Assembly (NCBI GenBank): GCA_965243335.1
Contig: OZ251545.1
Location: 558,001 to 622,000, forward strand
Reading direction: 5' to 3'
Source of the DNA: JAJDXW01 sp965243335
GTDB lineage: Bacteria; Pseudomonadota; Gammaproteobacteria; HK1
Length of the DNA stretch: 64,000 nt
Part shown: one piece after another, positions 26,438 through 34,973 of the stretch
Position numbering within the stretch: the first letter of the stretch is position 1
Layout: each line of letters starts with the position of its first letter
Program-made: the position numbers and the translations under genes
The notes under the pieces: model-generated
Databases searched by the model: none
What the model saw: the letters and a program-made list of their open reading frames with translations, nothing else
What the model was told of the DNA's origin: nothing

Positions 26438-27889
26438 TCATCGGCCGTGGCGGTCGCGGACCGTGCGGTAGCGCGCGAGGGCGACCGCCCGCTCGCGCCC
26501 GTGATCGACGATGGGCGGCGGATAGTCCGGCGTTCGGAGGGACGCCGCCCACGGCCTGTGCGCGGCCTTGCCCGACAGCCCCGCGAGCTCCGGGACCCAC
26601 CGCCGGACGTACTCCCCCTTGGGGTCGAAGCGTTCGCCCTGCCGGGTCGGGTTGAATATCCGGAAATACGGCTGGGCGTCCGTGCCGGTCGAGGCCGCCC
26701 ACTGCCAGCCGCCGTTGTTGCTGGCGGGGTCGCCGTCCACGAGGCGGCGCATGAACCAGCGCTCTCCCGCGCGCCAGTCGATGTGCAGGTCCTTGGTGAG
26801 GAAGCTCGCGACGATCATGCGCGCGCGGTTGTGCATCCAGCCGGTCGCCGCGAGCTGCCGCATCCCCGCGTCCACCATCGGGTATCCCGTCCTCCCCGCC
26901 TGCCAGGCCTGAAGGCGCTCCGGGTCGTCGTCCCATTCGAGAGCGTCGCAGCCCGTCCGAAACGCCCCACCCAGCACCCGCGGGTGCGCGTCGAGGACCG
27001 CATGGTAGAACTCCCGCCACACCAGCTCGTCGATCCACGCCGCGACCCCCCGCTCGGCCTCCGGCTCGGCCTCGGCCAGAGAGAGCCCGGCGCGCACGCA
27101 CTCGCGCACGGAGATCGCGCCGAAGCGCAGGTACGGCGAGAGCCCGGACGTGCCCCGGACCGCGGGCAGATCCCGATCGAGGTGGTAGCGGTGCGCCGCG
27201 CCGCCAAGAAACATGTCCAGCCGTTCGAGCGCCGGCCTCGCGCCGCCGGGCGGGATCGCCGCCGTATCCGCAGGTACTGCTTCCGACGCCGCTACCGCCG
27301 CCGTTGCCGCTGAGGCGCCGGCCCCGAGAGGCGCCAGCCGCGCACCGGCCCCCGACCCCACCGCGATGCCCGGCGGCAGCCTGGGAGGCGACGGGCGCTC
27401 GGGCGGCTCCGCACGATAGCGGCGCCGCCAGGCGCGCCGGTACGGCGTGTAGACGGTGTACGCCCCGCCCTGCGCGGTGCGGACCTCGCGGCCCTCGAAG
27501 ACGACGCGGTCCTTGTACGTCCGCACTTTGACGCCGCTGCGCGCCAGCGCGGCGCGAACCTCCCGGTCCCGGCGCTTCGCATACGGGCTGTAATCCCGGT
27601 TCCACGTGACGAGGGCCGCCCTGCACGCCCGGGCGAAGGCCGGCAGGGAGCGCCGCGGGTCGCCGCGCAGGACGACGAGCCCGGAGCCCGCGGCTTCGAG
27701 GGCGGCCTCGAGGTCCGCGAGACACGCATACAGGAAACGCAGCCGCGGATGGGCCTCGCGGTGCGCTGCGAGCAGGCCGTCGTCCAGGACGAAGACCGGC
27801 GCGAGGGCTTCGGCCCGCCGGCAGGCGGCGGCGAGCGCGGTGTTGTCCTCGATGCGAAGGTCGCTCCGGAACCAGTGGATGACCCGCAT
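26438..27889 (-). CDS. phr: Deoxyribodipyrimidine photolyase
   Basis: A 483-residue class I cryptochrome/photolyase, which repairs UV-induced pyrimidine dimers with blue light using FAD. The N-terminal antenna domain starts MRVIHWFRSDLRIEDNTALA. The FAD domain has TSGLSPYLRFGAIS, WIDELVWREFY, GYPMVDAGMRQL, TGWMHNRARMIVASFLTKDL and NNGGWQWAASTGTDAQPYF, all strongly conserved. An Ala-rich insert of about 35 residues sits in the linker between the two domains. The start has GGGAGAGG upstream. The nitrilase gene lies upstream on the same strand, 39 bases away. Confidence 0.95.
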   Translation of the reverse strand: MRVIHWFRSDLRIEDNTALAAACRRAEALAPVFVLDDGLLAAHREAHPRLRFLYACLADLEAALEAAGSGLVVLRGDPRRSLPAFARACRAALVTWNRDYSPYAKRRDREVRAALARSGVKVRTYKDRVVFEGREVRTAQGGAYTVYTPYRRAWRRRYRAEPPERPSPPRLPPGIAVGSGAGARLAPLGAGASAATAAVAASEAVPADTAAIPPGGARPALERLDMFLGGAAHRYHLDRDLPAVRGTSGLSPYLRFGAISVRECVRAGLSLAEAEPEAERGVAAWIDELVWREFYHAVLDAHPRVLGGAFRTGCDALEWDDDPERLQAWQAGRTGYPMVDAGMRQLAATGWMHNRARMIVASFLTKDLHIDWRAGERWFMRRLVDGDPASNNGGWQWAASTGTDAQPYFRIFNPTRQGERFDPKGEYVRRWVPELAGLSGKAAHRPWAASLRTPDYPPPIVDHGRERAVALARYRTVRDRHGR

Positions 27890-27928
27890 CGCCGCCCCTC
27901 TCCCGCCAAGCCCCGCACCGGCGCCCGC

Positions 27929-28855
27929 TCACCCCCTCGCCGGAACCTCCGCGATGATCCCGTAGTGCTGCGGCTGGCGGTGGAGGGCGAGGTTGAAGAT
28001 GTTGCCCTGGATCTCGCCGCACCGGTCGAGGTCGCAGTCGGCGACCACCACCTCGTCTTCGAGGGTCGTGCACGTCGCCGCGATCTCCCCGGTCGGGGCG
28101 ATGATGCAGCTCTGGCCGATGAGGTCGCAGCCTTCCTCCCGGCCCGCCTTCGCGACCCCCACTACCCAGGTCCCGTTCTGGTAGGCGCCCGCCTGCATGG
28201 AGAGGTGGTTGTGGAAGTTCTGGAGGTGGTCGAGCTGGGGCGCGCGCGGGTAGTGGACCGGGGTGTTGTAGCCGAGCAGCACGATCTCGACGCCCTTGAG
28301 CCCCATGACCCGGTACGTCTCCGGCCAGCGCCGGTCGTTGCAGATGCACATGCCCACCCGCCCGCCGAGAGCGTCGAAGACCGGGAAGCCGAGGTCGCCC
28401 GGCTCGAAGTACGCCTTTTCGAGATGCTGGAACGGCCAGTCCGGCTCGTGGTTGTCGTGCCCCGGAAGGTGCACCTTCCGGTACTTGCCGGCGATGCGGC
28501 CCGCCGGGTCCACCAGGATCGAGGTGTTGAAGCGCCGCTTCCGGTTCCCTTCGCAGACGAGCTCGGCGTACCCCAGGTAGAAGCCCACCCCGAGCTCCCG
28601 CCCGAGGTCGAAGAGCGGCGCAGTGTCGCGGTTCGGCATCCCGGCCTCGTAGAAGGAGTCGAGCTCCGCCTCGTCCTCCATCCACCACCGGGGGAAGAAG
28701 GAGGTGAGCGCGAGCTCGGGGAACACCACGAGCCGCGCGCCCCGCGCGTGCGCCTCCCGCATCATCGCCATCATGCGGGCGACGGCGGAGGCGCGCGGCT
28801 CGGCGCGGGCGATCGGCCCCATCTGGGCCGCGGCAACGCAAACGGTCCTGCTCAT
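27929..28855 (-). CDS. Nitrilase-superfamily hydrolase resembling N-carbamoyl-D-amino-acid hydrolase
   Basis: A 308-residue carbon-nitrogen hydrolase. The catalytic Glu is in VVFPELALTSFFPRWW, the Lys in GKYRKVHLPGHDNHEP and the Cys in MCICNDRRWPETYRVMG. These surrounding phrases, with ELDSFYEAGMP, YLGYAELV and HRQPQHYGIIAE, closely match N-carbamoyl-D-amino-acid amidohydrolase rather than other nitrilases. That enzyme releases D-amino acid, CO2 and ammonia from carbamoyl-D-amino acids, downstream of hydantoinase. No hydantoinase gene is in the window. The start has GAGGAGAGAG upstream; the frame opens 15 codons earlier. Confidence 0.88.
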   Translation of the reverse strand: MSRTVCVAAAQMGPIARAEPRASAVARMMAMMREAHARGARLVVFPELALTSFFPRWWMEDEAELDSFYEAGMPNRDTAPLFDLGRELGVGFYLGYAELVCEGNRKRRFNTSILVDPAGRIAGKYRKVHLPGHDNHEPDWPFQHLEKAYFEPGDLGFPVFDALGGRVGMCICNDRRWPETYRVMGLKGVEIVLLGYNTPVHYPRAPQLDHLQNFHNHLSMQAGAYQNGTWVVGVAKAGREEGCDLIGQSCIIAPTGEIAATCTTLEDEVVVADCDLDRCGEIQGNIFNLALHRQPQHYGIIAEVPARG

Positions 28856-28965
28856 GGCTCTCTCCTCGATGGCCCCGCTCCGGAAAATCCAGCCCCGCAT
28901 GACGGCCCGGAACGAGGAACGAAGGCCGGGTCCGCGCCGCGTCGAGGCCGCCTGGAGCCTGCGCG

Positions 28966-29116
28966 CCGTGGGGACGCTTGTGTCCCGCCCGCATTCTCGT
29001 TCACAGGCGCTTCACCCCCGGACCCTTGGTCCGCTGGGGGCGGGACGCGCCGTTCCCAAGAGCGCCTGCGACGAGGTGTGCTCGGCGAAAATCCCCACCC
29101 GCGCACCTGCCTCCGG
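28966..29116. repeat. Dispersed intergenic repeat, copy 5 (reverse orientation)
   Basis: The core appears as its complement (TCGTTCACAGGCGCTTCACC) flanked by GTCCCGCCC and GGGCGGGAC arms, then GTTCCCAAGAGCGCCTGCGA and AAAATCCCCACCCGCGCACC. It fills the space between the nitrilase gene and the ABC ATPase gene and ends at the latter's stop codon. Confidence 0.7.
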
Positions 29117-30232
29117 TCAGTGCAGGTGGCAGGCCACGTCGTGGCCGGCCGCGACCGTCCGCATCACCGGGACCTCGGCCCGGCACCGCGCCTCCGCTAC
29201 CGGGCACCGGGTATGGAACGGGCAGCCGCTCGGCGGGTTGATGGGGCTCGGGATGTCCCCCTTCAGGATGATCCGCCGGCGCCTCGACCGCGGGTCGGGT
29301 ACCGGGGCGGCGGAGAGCAGGGCCTGGGTGTAGGGATGCAGCGGCTCCTCGAAGAGCTTGCGCCGGTCCGTCAGCTCCACGATCTTGCCGAGGTACATGA
29401 CCGCCACCCGGTGGCTGATGTGCTCGACCACCGCGAGGTCGTGGCTGATGAAGAGGAACGCGAGGTTCGCGTCCTGCTGGAGGTCCATCAGGAGGTTCAG
29501 GACCTGCGCCTGGACCGACACGTCCAAGGCGGACACCGGCTCGTCGGCCACGATGAGGGCGGGCTCCAGGGCGAGCGCCCGCGCGACCCCGAGCCGCTGG
29601 CGCTGGCCGCCCGAGAACTCGTGGGGGTACTTCACCATCGACTCGCTGGTGAGGCCCACCCGCTCGAACAGGGCGACGACCCGGTCGCGGACCTCCTTCT
29701 TCGCCACCCCGCCGTAGTTGCGGAGCGGCTCGGCGACGATGGTCTCCGCCGAGAGCCGCGGGTTGAGCGACGCGTACGGGTCCTGGAACACCATCTGCAT
29801 CTGCCGCCGGAGCGACCGCAGCCGGTGGGCGGGGGCGCGGGTGACGTCCTCGCCGTTCAGCACGACCTGCCCGGCCGTCGGGTCGATGAGGCGCAGGATG
29901 GACTTGCCGGCGGTGGACTTGCCGGAGCCGCTCTCCCCCACGAGCCCGAGGGTCTCCCCGGCGCTGATCTCGAACGAGACCCCGTCCACCGCGAACACCG
30001 AGCCGACCCGCCGGCGGAGCAGCCCGCCGTGCACCGGGAAATGCTTCTTGAGGTCGCGGACCTCCAGCACGGGCCGCGCATCGGCGGCGGCAGCCCCCCC
30101 CGCCGCGCCGGCGACAGCGCCCGCGCTGCCCGCCCCGGAGCCGGCCCCCGGGCCGTTCACGCCGGCAGCGCCGGCCCCGCCTCCGACCCCGGCCACCGCT
30201 TCGCCGCCCCGCGCCGGACCGGCCGGGCTCAT
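29117..30232 (-). CDS. Peptide/opine ABC transporter ATP-binding protein (DppF type)
   Basis: A 371-residue ATPase, the last gene of the transporter operon. Residues about 1-53 are Gly/Ala low complexity absent from normal DppF. The ATPase core follows: Walker A GESGSGKST, the Q-loop QMVFQDPYASLNPR, signature FSGGQRQRLGVARAL, Walker B LIVADEPVSALD and the H-loop FISHDLAVV. The C-terminal oligopeptide-type Cys motif is CPFHTRCPVAEARC. The start overlaps the stop of the DppD-type gene by four bases. Confidence 0.93.
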   Translation of the reverse strand: MSPAGPARGGEAVAGVGGGAGAAGVNGPGAGSGAGSAGAVAGAAGGAAAADARPVLEVRDLKKHFPVHGGLLRRRVGSVFAVDGVSFEISAGETLGLVGESGSGKSTAGKSILRLIDPTAGQVVLNGEDVTRAPAHRLRSLRRQMQMVFQDPYASLNPRLSAETIVAEPLRNYGGVAKKEVRDRVVALFERVGLTSESMVKYPHEFSGGQRQRLGVARALALEPALIVADEPVSALDVSVQAQVLNLLMDLQQDANLAFLFISHDLAVVEHISHRVAVMYLGKIVELTDRRKLFEEPLHPYTQALLSAAPVPDPRSRRRRIILKGDIPSPINPPSGCPFHTRCPVAEARCRAEVPVMRTVAAGHDVACHLH

Positions 30233-31242
30233 GACCGCCCCCTCGCCGCCACCGCCTCCCACTCCCAGCAGGCCGCGAGCCGGCCGGGCCGCAGCTCCTC
30301 GAGCGGCGGCGCCTCCCGGCGGCACCGCTCCGCCGCGAACGGGCAGCGCGGGGCGAACGCGCAGCCGACGATCTCCTCCCGGAGCGACGGCACGACCCCG
30401 GGGATCTCGTTCAGCCGGGTCCCCGCCCCTTCGAGGGTGGAGAGCTTCGGGATCGAGCCCATGAGCCCGAGGGTGTAGGGATGGAACGGCTGTTCGAAGA
30501 GGTCGTCCGCGCTCGCCTCCTCCACCTTGCGCCCCGCGTACATGACCACCACCCGCTGCGCGGTCTCCGCCACCACCCCGAGGTCGTGGGTGATGAAGAC
30601 GATGGCCGCCCCGATCTTCTCCTTGAGCTGGAGCATGAGGTCCAGGATCTGGGCCTGGATCGTGACGTCGAGGGCGGTGGTGGGCTCGTCGGCGATGAGG
30701 ATCGACGGGTCGCAGGCGAGGGCCATCGCGATCATCACCCGCTGGCGCATCCCCCCGGACATCTGGTGGGGGTACTCGTCGGCCCGGCGCCGCGGCTCCG
30801 GGATCTGCACCAGATCGAGCATCGCGACCGCCTCCGCCTTCGCCGCCCGCTGCGAGAGGCCCCGATGCAGCTCCAGCGACTCGGAGATCTGGCGCCCGAC
30901 CGTCATCACCGGGTTGAGGGAGGTCATCGGCTCCTGGAAGACCATCGAGATCCGGTTGCCCCGGACCTCCCGCATCCTCTCCTCGCTCACCGTGAGCAGG
31001 TCCTCGCCGTCGAACCGGATCGAGCCCGACGCGATCTTCGCGGGTGGCGTCGGCAGCAGCCGGAGGACGGACATCGCGGTGACGCTCTTGCCGCACCCGG
31101 ACTCCCCGACGATCGACAGGGTCTCGCCCGGGTCGACGTGCAGGGACAGCCGCTCCACCGCGCGCACGACCCCTTCGCGGGTCAGGAACCGGACGCTCAG
31201 GTCGTCGATCTCGAGCAGCGGGGAGGCGTTGGACTGGTTCAT
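30229..31242 (-). CDS. Peptide/opine ABC transporter ATP-binding protein (DppD type)
   Basis: A 337-residue ATPase pairing with the downstream DppF-type subunit. Motifs are Walker A GESGCGKSV, Q-loop MVFQEPMTSLNPV, signature MSGGMRQRVMIAMAL, Walker B LIADEPTTALD, H-loop FITHDLGVVAE, and the C-terminal Cys motif CAFAPRCPFAAERC. The two ATPases of this type form a heterodimer that drives import. It starts four bases after the stop of the permease gene. Confidence 0.94.
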   Translation of the reverse strand: MNQSNASPLLEIDDLSVRFLTREGVVRAVERLSLHVDPGETLSIVGESGCGKSVTAMSVLRLLPTPPAKIASGSIRFDGEDLLTVSEERMREVRGNRISMVFQEPMTSLNPVMTVGRQISESLELHRGLSQRAAKAEAVAMLDLVQIPEPRRRADEYPHQMSGGMRQRVMIAMALACDPSILIADEPTTALDVTIQAQILDLMLQLKEKIGAAIVFITHDLGVVAETAQRVVVMYAGRKVEEASADDLFEQPFHPYTLGLMGSIPKLSTLEGAGTRLNEIPGVVPSLREEIVGCAFAPRCPFAAERCRREAPPLEELRPGRLAACWEWEAVAARGRS

Positions 31243-31246
31243 GGGG

Positions 31247-32119
31247 CTACATCCGCCGGGCGATGCGTGGGTCGAGCGAGTCGCGGAGCCCGTCGCCCAG
31301 GATGTTGACGGCCAGGACCGCGACCGCGAGGAACACGCCGGGGAAAAATATCATCCACGGGGCCACCTGCACATAGACCCGGCCCTCCGCCATGATGTTC
31401 CCCCAGCTCGGGATCTCGGGCGGCGTGCCGGCCCCGAGGAACGAGAGGATCGCCTCGATCACGATCGCGGACGCGCACACGTAGGTCGCCTGCACGATGA
31501 GCGGGGCCACCGTGTTGGGGAGGATGTGCATCCACAGGATCTTGGGCAGCCGGGTCCCCCCCGCGACGGCCGCTTCGACGTAGGGCTGCTCGCGGATGGA
31601 GAGGACGACGGACCGCACCAGACGGACCACCCGGGGGATCTCCGGCACCGTGATCGCGATGATGACGTTCCCGACCCCCGCCCCGGTGAGCGAGATGAGG
31701 GCGATCGCGAGGAGCACGCCGGGGATCGCCATCACCCCGTCCATCACCCGCATCACCACCGTATCGACCCAGCGCACGTAGCCCGCGAGGAGCCCGATCG
31801 CGAGCCCCGCGGCGACGCTGACGGCGGCCACCGCGAGCCCGACGGTGAGCGAGATGCGCGTTCCGTAGATGGTGCGGGCGTAGATGTCGCGCCCGAGGAA
31901 GTCGGCCCCGAACCAGAAGTCCGCGCCGGGAGGCCGGAGGCGGTTGATGGGGTTGAGGCGCACCGGATCGGGGGCGATGAGGGGCGCGGCGAAGGCCACG
32001 AGGGCGAGGGCCGCGAGGATGATCGCCCCCGCCACCGCCGTCGGGTAGCGCCGCCAGTAGTCGCGGAGCCGCGCCGCCAGCTCGGCCCGGCTCCGGCGGA
32101 GGGACGGTCCGGCCCGCAT
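31247..32119 (-). CDS. Peptide/opine ABC transporter permease (DppC type, first pair)
   Basis: A 290-residue inner-membrane permease. The N-terminal extra domain (LRDYWRRYPTAVAGAII) and the DFLGRDIYARTIYGTRISL segment are typical of DppC. The EAA-loop contacting the ATPases is EAAVAGGTRLPKILWMHILPN. Six membrane segments can be traced. The C-terminal LGDGLRDSLDPRIARRM is family-typical. It closely resembles the second DppC-type gene at 34974. It begins one base after the stop of the DppB-type gene. Confidence 0.93.
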   Translation of the reverse strand: MRAGPSLRRSRAELAARLRDYWRRYPTAVAGAIILAALALVAFAAPLIAPDPVRLNPINRLRPPGADFWFGADFLGRDIYARTIYGTRISLTVGLAVAAVSVAAGLAIGLLAGYVRWVDTVVMRVMDGVMAIPGVLLAIALISLTGAGVGNVIIAITVPEIPRVVRLVRSVVLSIREQPYVEAAVAGGTRLPKILWMHILPNTVAPLIVQATYVCASAIVIEAILSFLGAGTPPEIPSWGNIMAEGRVYVQVAPWMIFFPGVFLAVAVLAVNILGDGLRDSLDPRIARRM

Positions 32120-32120
32120 G

Positions 32121-33062
32121 TCAGTACCGGATCCTCGGGTCGAGTACGGTGTACGAGAGGTCGATGACGAGGTTCACGATCACGTAGGCGGCGGAGAATA
32201 CGAGGATCACCCCCTGGATCACCGGGTAGTCCCGGCGCAGCACCGCGTCGATGGTGAGCCTTCCCAGGCCGGGGATGTTGAAGACGCTCTCCGTCACCAC
32301 CACCCCGCCGATGAGGAGCGCGATCCCGATCCCGATGATCGTCACGATGGGGACGGAGGCGTTGCGGAGCGCGTGCCGGATGAGGACCGTGCGGTTGTCG
32401 ACCCCCTTCGCCCGCGCGGTGCGGATGTAGTCCTCCTGGAGGGTCTCGAGCATGCTCGCGCGGGTGATCCGGGCCATCAGGGCCACGTAGATGACCCCGA
32501 GGGCGACGGTCGGGAGGGCGATCGAGTGCAGGAACGGCCCGACCCCGTCGGCGATCGGTTTGTACCCCTGCACCGGAAACCAGCCGAGCTTGAGCGAGAA
32601 CACCCACATGAGCGCGTAGGCGATCACGAACACCGGGACGGAGAAGCCGAGCACCGCGAAGATCATGATGAGGCGGTCCGTCCAGGTGCCGGCCTTCCAG
32701 GCCGCGAGGACGCCCATCGGGATGGCGACGACGACGGAGAAGACGAGGGTCGCGGCGGCGAGGGCGAGGGTCGGCTCCAGGCGCTGCCCGATGAGGTGCG
32801 CCACCGGCAGGTCGGAGAAGATCGAGACCCCGAGGTCGCCGGAGAGGATCGAGCCGACCCAGGTGAGGAACTGGACGTGGACCGGGCGGTCGAGGCCGAG
32901 CTGGTGGCGGATGCGGGCGATGTCCTCCGGGCGCGCGTAGTCGCCCGCGATGACCGCCGCCGGGTCGCCCGGGGTGAGGTGCAGCAGCATGAACACCGCG
33001 ACCCCGACCACCCCCATCACCGGGATGGTGGCGAGGATCCGATGCACGATGTATGCGTACAC
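32121..33062 (-). CDS. Peptide/opine ABC transporter permease (DppB type, first pair)
   Basis: A 313-residue inner-membrane permease with LLHLTPGDPAAVIAGDYARP near the N-terminus, LGLDRPVHVQF, and the EAA-loop EDYIRTARAKGVDNRTVLIRH. It ends in DLSYTVLDPRIRY, a standard DppB terminus. The start codon is GTG at 33062 with no clear ribosome-binding site. The gene follows the binding protein gene after 154 bases that contain a strong hairpin. It is a near copy of the second DppB-type gene at 36484. Confidence 0.93.
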   Translation of the reverse strand: MYAYIVHRILATIPVMGVVGVAVFMLLHLTPGDPAAVIAGDYARPEDIARIRHQLGLDRPVHVQFLTWVGSILSGDLGVSIFSDLPVAHLIGQRLEPTLALAAATLVFSVVVAIPMGVLAAWKAGTWTDRLIMIFAVLGFSVPVFVIAYALMWVFSLKLGWFPVQGYKPIADGVGPFLHSIALPTVALGVIYVALMARITRASMLETLQEDYIRTARAKGVDNRTVLIRHALRNASVPIVTIIGIGIALLIGGVVVTESVFNIPGLGRLTIDAVLRRDYPVIQGVILVFSAAYVIVNLVIDLSYTVLDPRIRY

Positions 33063-33144
33063 GCGGGGAGGAAACCGGAGAGCGGGGGGCCGGGGACCGG
33101 AGGCCGGGGAGAAGCCGCGCCGGGCCGGGCCGTGGACGGCGCAC

Positions 33145-33177
33145 GGCCGGGGGACGGCGTGCGGCCGTCCCCCGGCC
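33145..33177 (-). terminator. Strong hairpin between the binding protein gene and the first permease gene
   Basis: GGCCGGGGGACGG and CCGTCCCCCGGCC form a perfect 13-base stem with a seven-base loop. There is no T-run. Such a stem just after a binding protein gene often protects its mRNA and lowers expression of the membrane components downstream. Confidence 0.55.
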
Positions 33178-33216
33178 CCGCGTCCGATGCGCTTCAGGCG
33201 CGGCGACGGCGGCCGG

Positions 33217-34806
33217 TCAGTTCTTCTCGATGTTCCAGAAGAACGGCACCGGCGAGACCAGCACCCCGGAGAGCTCCTTCCGCCACGCCACGGGCTGGAA
33301 CCACTGCCCGTAGTTGACGTAGGGCACGACCTCCTCGAACAGGCGCGCCTGGAGCTCGTCGATGATCGCCTTCTGCTTCGCCGGGTCCGCCTCGCGGGCG
33401 TACATGTCGCGGAGCTCCTCGGTCCTCGCGTCGGTCGGCCAGCCGAACCAGGCCGACTCGACGCCCCCGCCCGAGATCCCGATGTTGGCGATCGGCGAGG
33501 TCACGTCCGCGCCCGTCGAGTAGGTGTGGAAGACGTTCCAGCCGCCGTCCGCGGGCGCCTTCGTCTCCGCCCGGCGGGAGGTGAGGGTGGACCAGTCCAT
33601 CGCCTGCACCTCGACGTCCATCCCGATGTCGCGCAGGACCTGCGCGGTCACCAGCGAGGCGTTGTTGAGCACCGGGATGTCGGTCGGCTGCATGAGGATG
33701 ATCTTCTCCCCGTTGTAGCCCGCCTCCTTGAGGAGCGCCCGCGCCTTGTCGTGGTCGACCGCCGCGAGGGCCTCGACCCCGACCGAGCTCTCGTTCGGCG
33801 TCCCGCAGATGAAGTACGCGGGGCAGACCCGGTAGAGCTTCGGGTCGCCGACGATGGCGCGCAGGTAGTCTTCCTGGTTGACGGCGTAGAGGAGCGCCCG
33901 CCGCGCGCTCGGGTGGTTGAACGGGAAGTGGAGGTGGTTCGGGCGGAGCCACCCCTGGGTGCCGAGCGGGTCGATGACCGCGAGCTCGACCCCGTCATGC
34001 TGCTCGAGGAGCGGGACCATGTCCACGGCCGGGGTCTCCCAGAGGTCGACCTCGCCGTTCACGAGCGCGTTCATGGTGGTCGCGGGGTCGGGGATGTAGA
34101 CCCACTCGACCCGGTCCACCTTGACCACCTTGCCGCCTGCCGCCGCGCTCGCGGGCTCGGAGCGGGGTACGTAGTCCTCGTTCTTGAGGTACACGACCTT
34201 CGAGCCCGGCACCCAGAGGTCCTTCGCGAACTTGAACGGGCCGGAGCCGACGACCTCCGGCACCTGCTCGAAGGCATCGACCTCGGCATGCTCCTTCTTC
34301 ATCATGAACGGGGTGTTCGAGCTGATCTTGCCGAGCGACGCGAGCACGAGGCCGTAGGGCTCGTTCAGGGTGAGGGTGAAGGTGCTGTCGTCGACGACCG
34401 CCAGCTCCTTCGTGAACTGGATGAGCTTCTGGCCCATCCCGTCGCGCTTGCCCCAGCGCTTGATCGACGCGACGCAGTCCGCGGCGGTCACCGGATCGCC
34501 GTCGTGCCACTTGAGGCCGTCGCGCAGGGTGAAGGAATAGGCGAGGCCGTCGTCGCTCACCGACCAGTCGCCGACCATCTGCGGCTGGACGTTCAGCCCT
34601 TCGTCCACCGCGAACAGGGTGTCGTACACCATGTACCCGTGGTTGCGGGTGATGTAGGCGGTGGTCCAGATCGGATCGAGGTTCTTGAGGTCCGCGTGCG
34701 GGACGATCCGCAGCACCTTCTCGGCGAGCGCCGCGCCGGGGGCGAGGGCAAGGCCGGCCGCGACGCCGAGCGCGACAGCGGCGGATCGTAGTCTGCGAGC
34801 AGTCAT
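33217..34806 (-). CDS. Peptide/opine-type ABC transporter substrate-binding protein
   Basis: A 529-residue periplasmic SBP_bac_5 protein with a signal peptide (MTARRLRSAAVALGVAAGL to ALAE). Typical segments are LRDGLKWHDGDPVTAADC and GSGPFKFAKDLWVPGSKVVY. It is a paralogue of the orphan protein at 21596, with the same length and shared phrases DPIWTTAYITRNHGYM and VQAMDWSTLTSRRAE. It lies in the middle of a transporter operon, after one permease pair member and before the other pair. The ligand is unknown; peptide, opine and cyanate-like ligands all occur in this family. Confidence 0.93.
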   Translation of the reverse strand: MTARRLRSAAVALGVAAGLALAPGAALAEKVLRIVPHADLKNLDPIWTTAYITRNHGYMVYDTLFAVDEGLNVQPQMVGDWSVSDDGLAYSFTLRDGLKWHDGDPVTAADCVASIKRWGKRDGMGQKLIQFTKELAVVDDSTFTLTLNEPYGLVLASLGKISSNTPFMMKKEHAEVDAFEQVPEVVGSGPFKFAKDLWVPGSKVVYLKNEDYVPRSEPASAAAGGKVVKVDRVEWVYIPDPATTMNALVNGEVDLWETPAVDMVPLLEQHDGVELAVIDPLGTQGWLRPNHLHFPFNHPSARRALLYAVNQEDYLRAIVGDPKLYRVCPAYFICGTPNESSVGVEALAAVDHDKARALLKEAGYNGEKIILMQPTDIPVLNNASLVTAQVLRDIGMDVEVQAMDWSTLTSRRAETKAPADGGWNVFHTYSTGADVTSPIANIGISGGGVESAWFGWPTDARTEELRDMYAREADPAKQKAIIDELQARLFEEVVPYVNYGQWFQPVAWRKELSGVLVSPVPFFWNIEKN

Positions 34807-34926
34807 GGACGATGTCTCCCGGAATCGAAGTGATGAACGGGCGAGGGTAGCACAGGCGCCGCCAGCGAAAAGGCCGCCGGCCCCGGCGCGGCCAAGGGGC
34901 CGCGATCCGGACGGATGGCGCATCCG

Positions 34927-34945
34927 GGGCGGCGGCGAGCCGCCC
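34927..34945 (-). terminator. Small hairpin between the second DppC-type gene and the binding protein gene
   Basis: GGGCGGC and GCCGCCC pair around GGCGA, 29 bases after the permease stop codon. There is no T-run. Confidence 0.35.
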
Positions 34946-34973
34946 GTACGGACGGCCCGGCCCCCCAGCCGCC

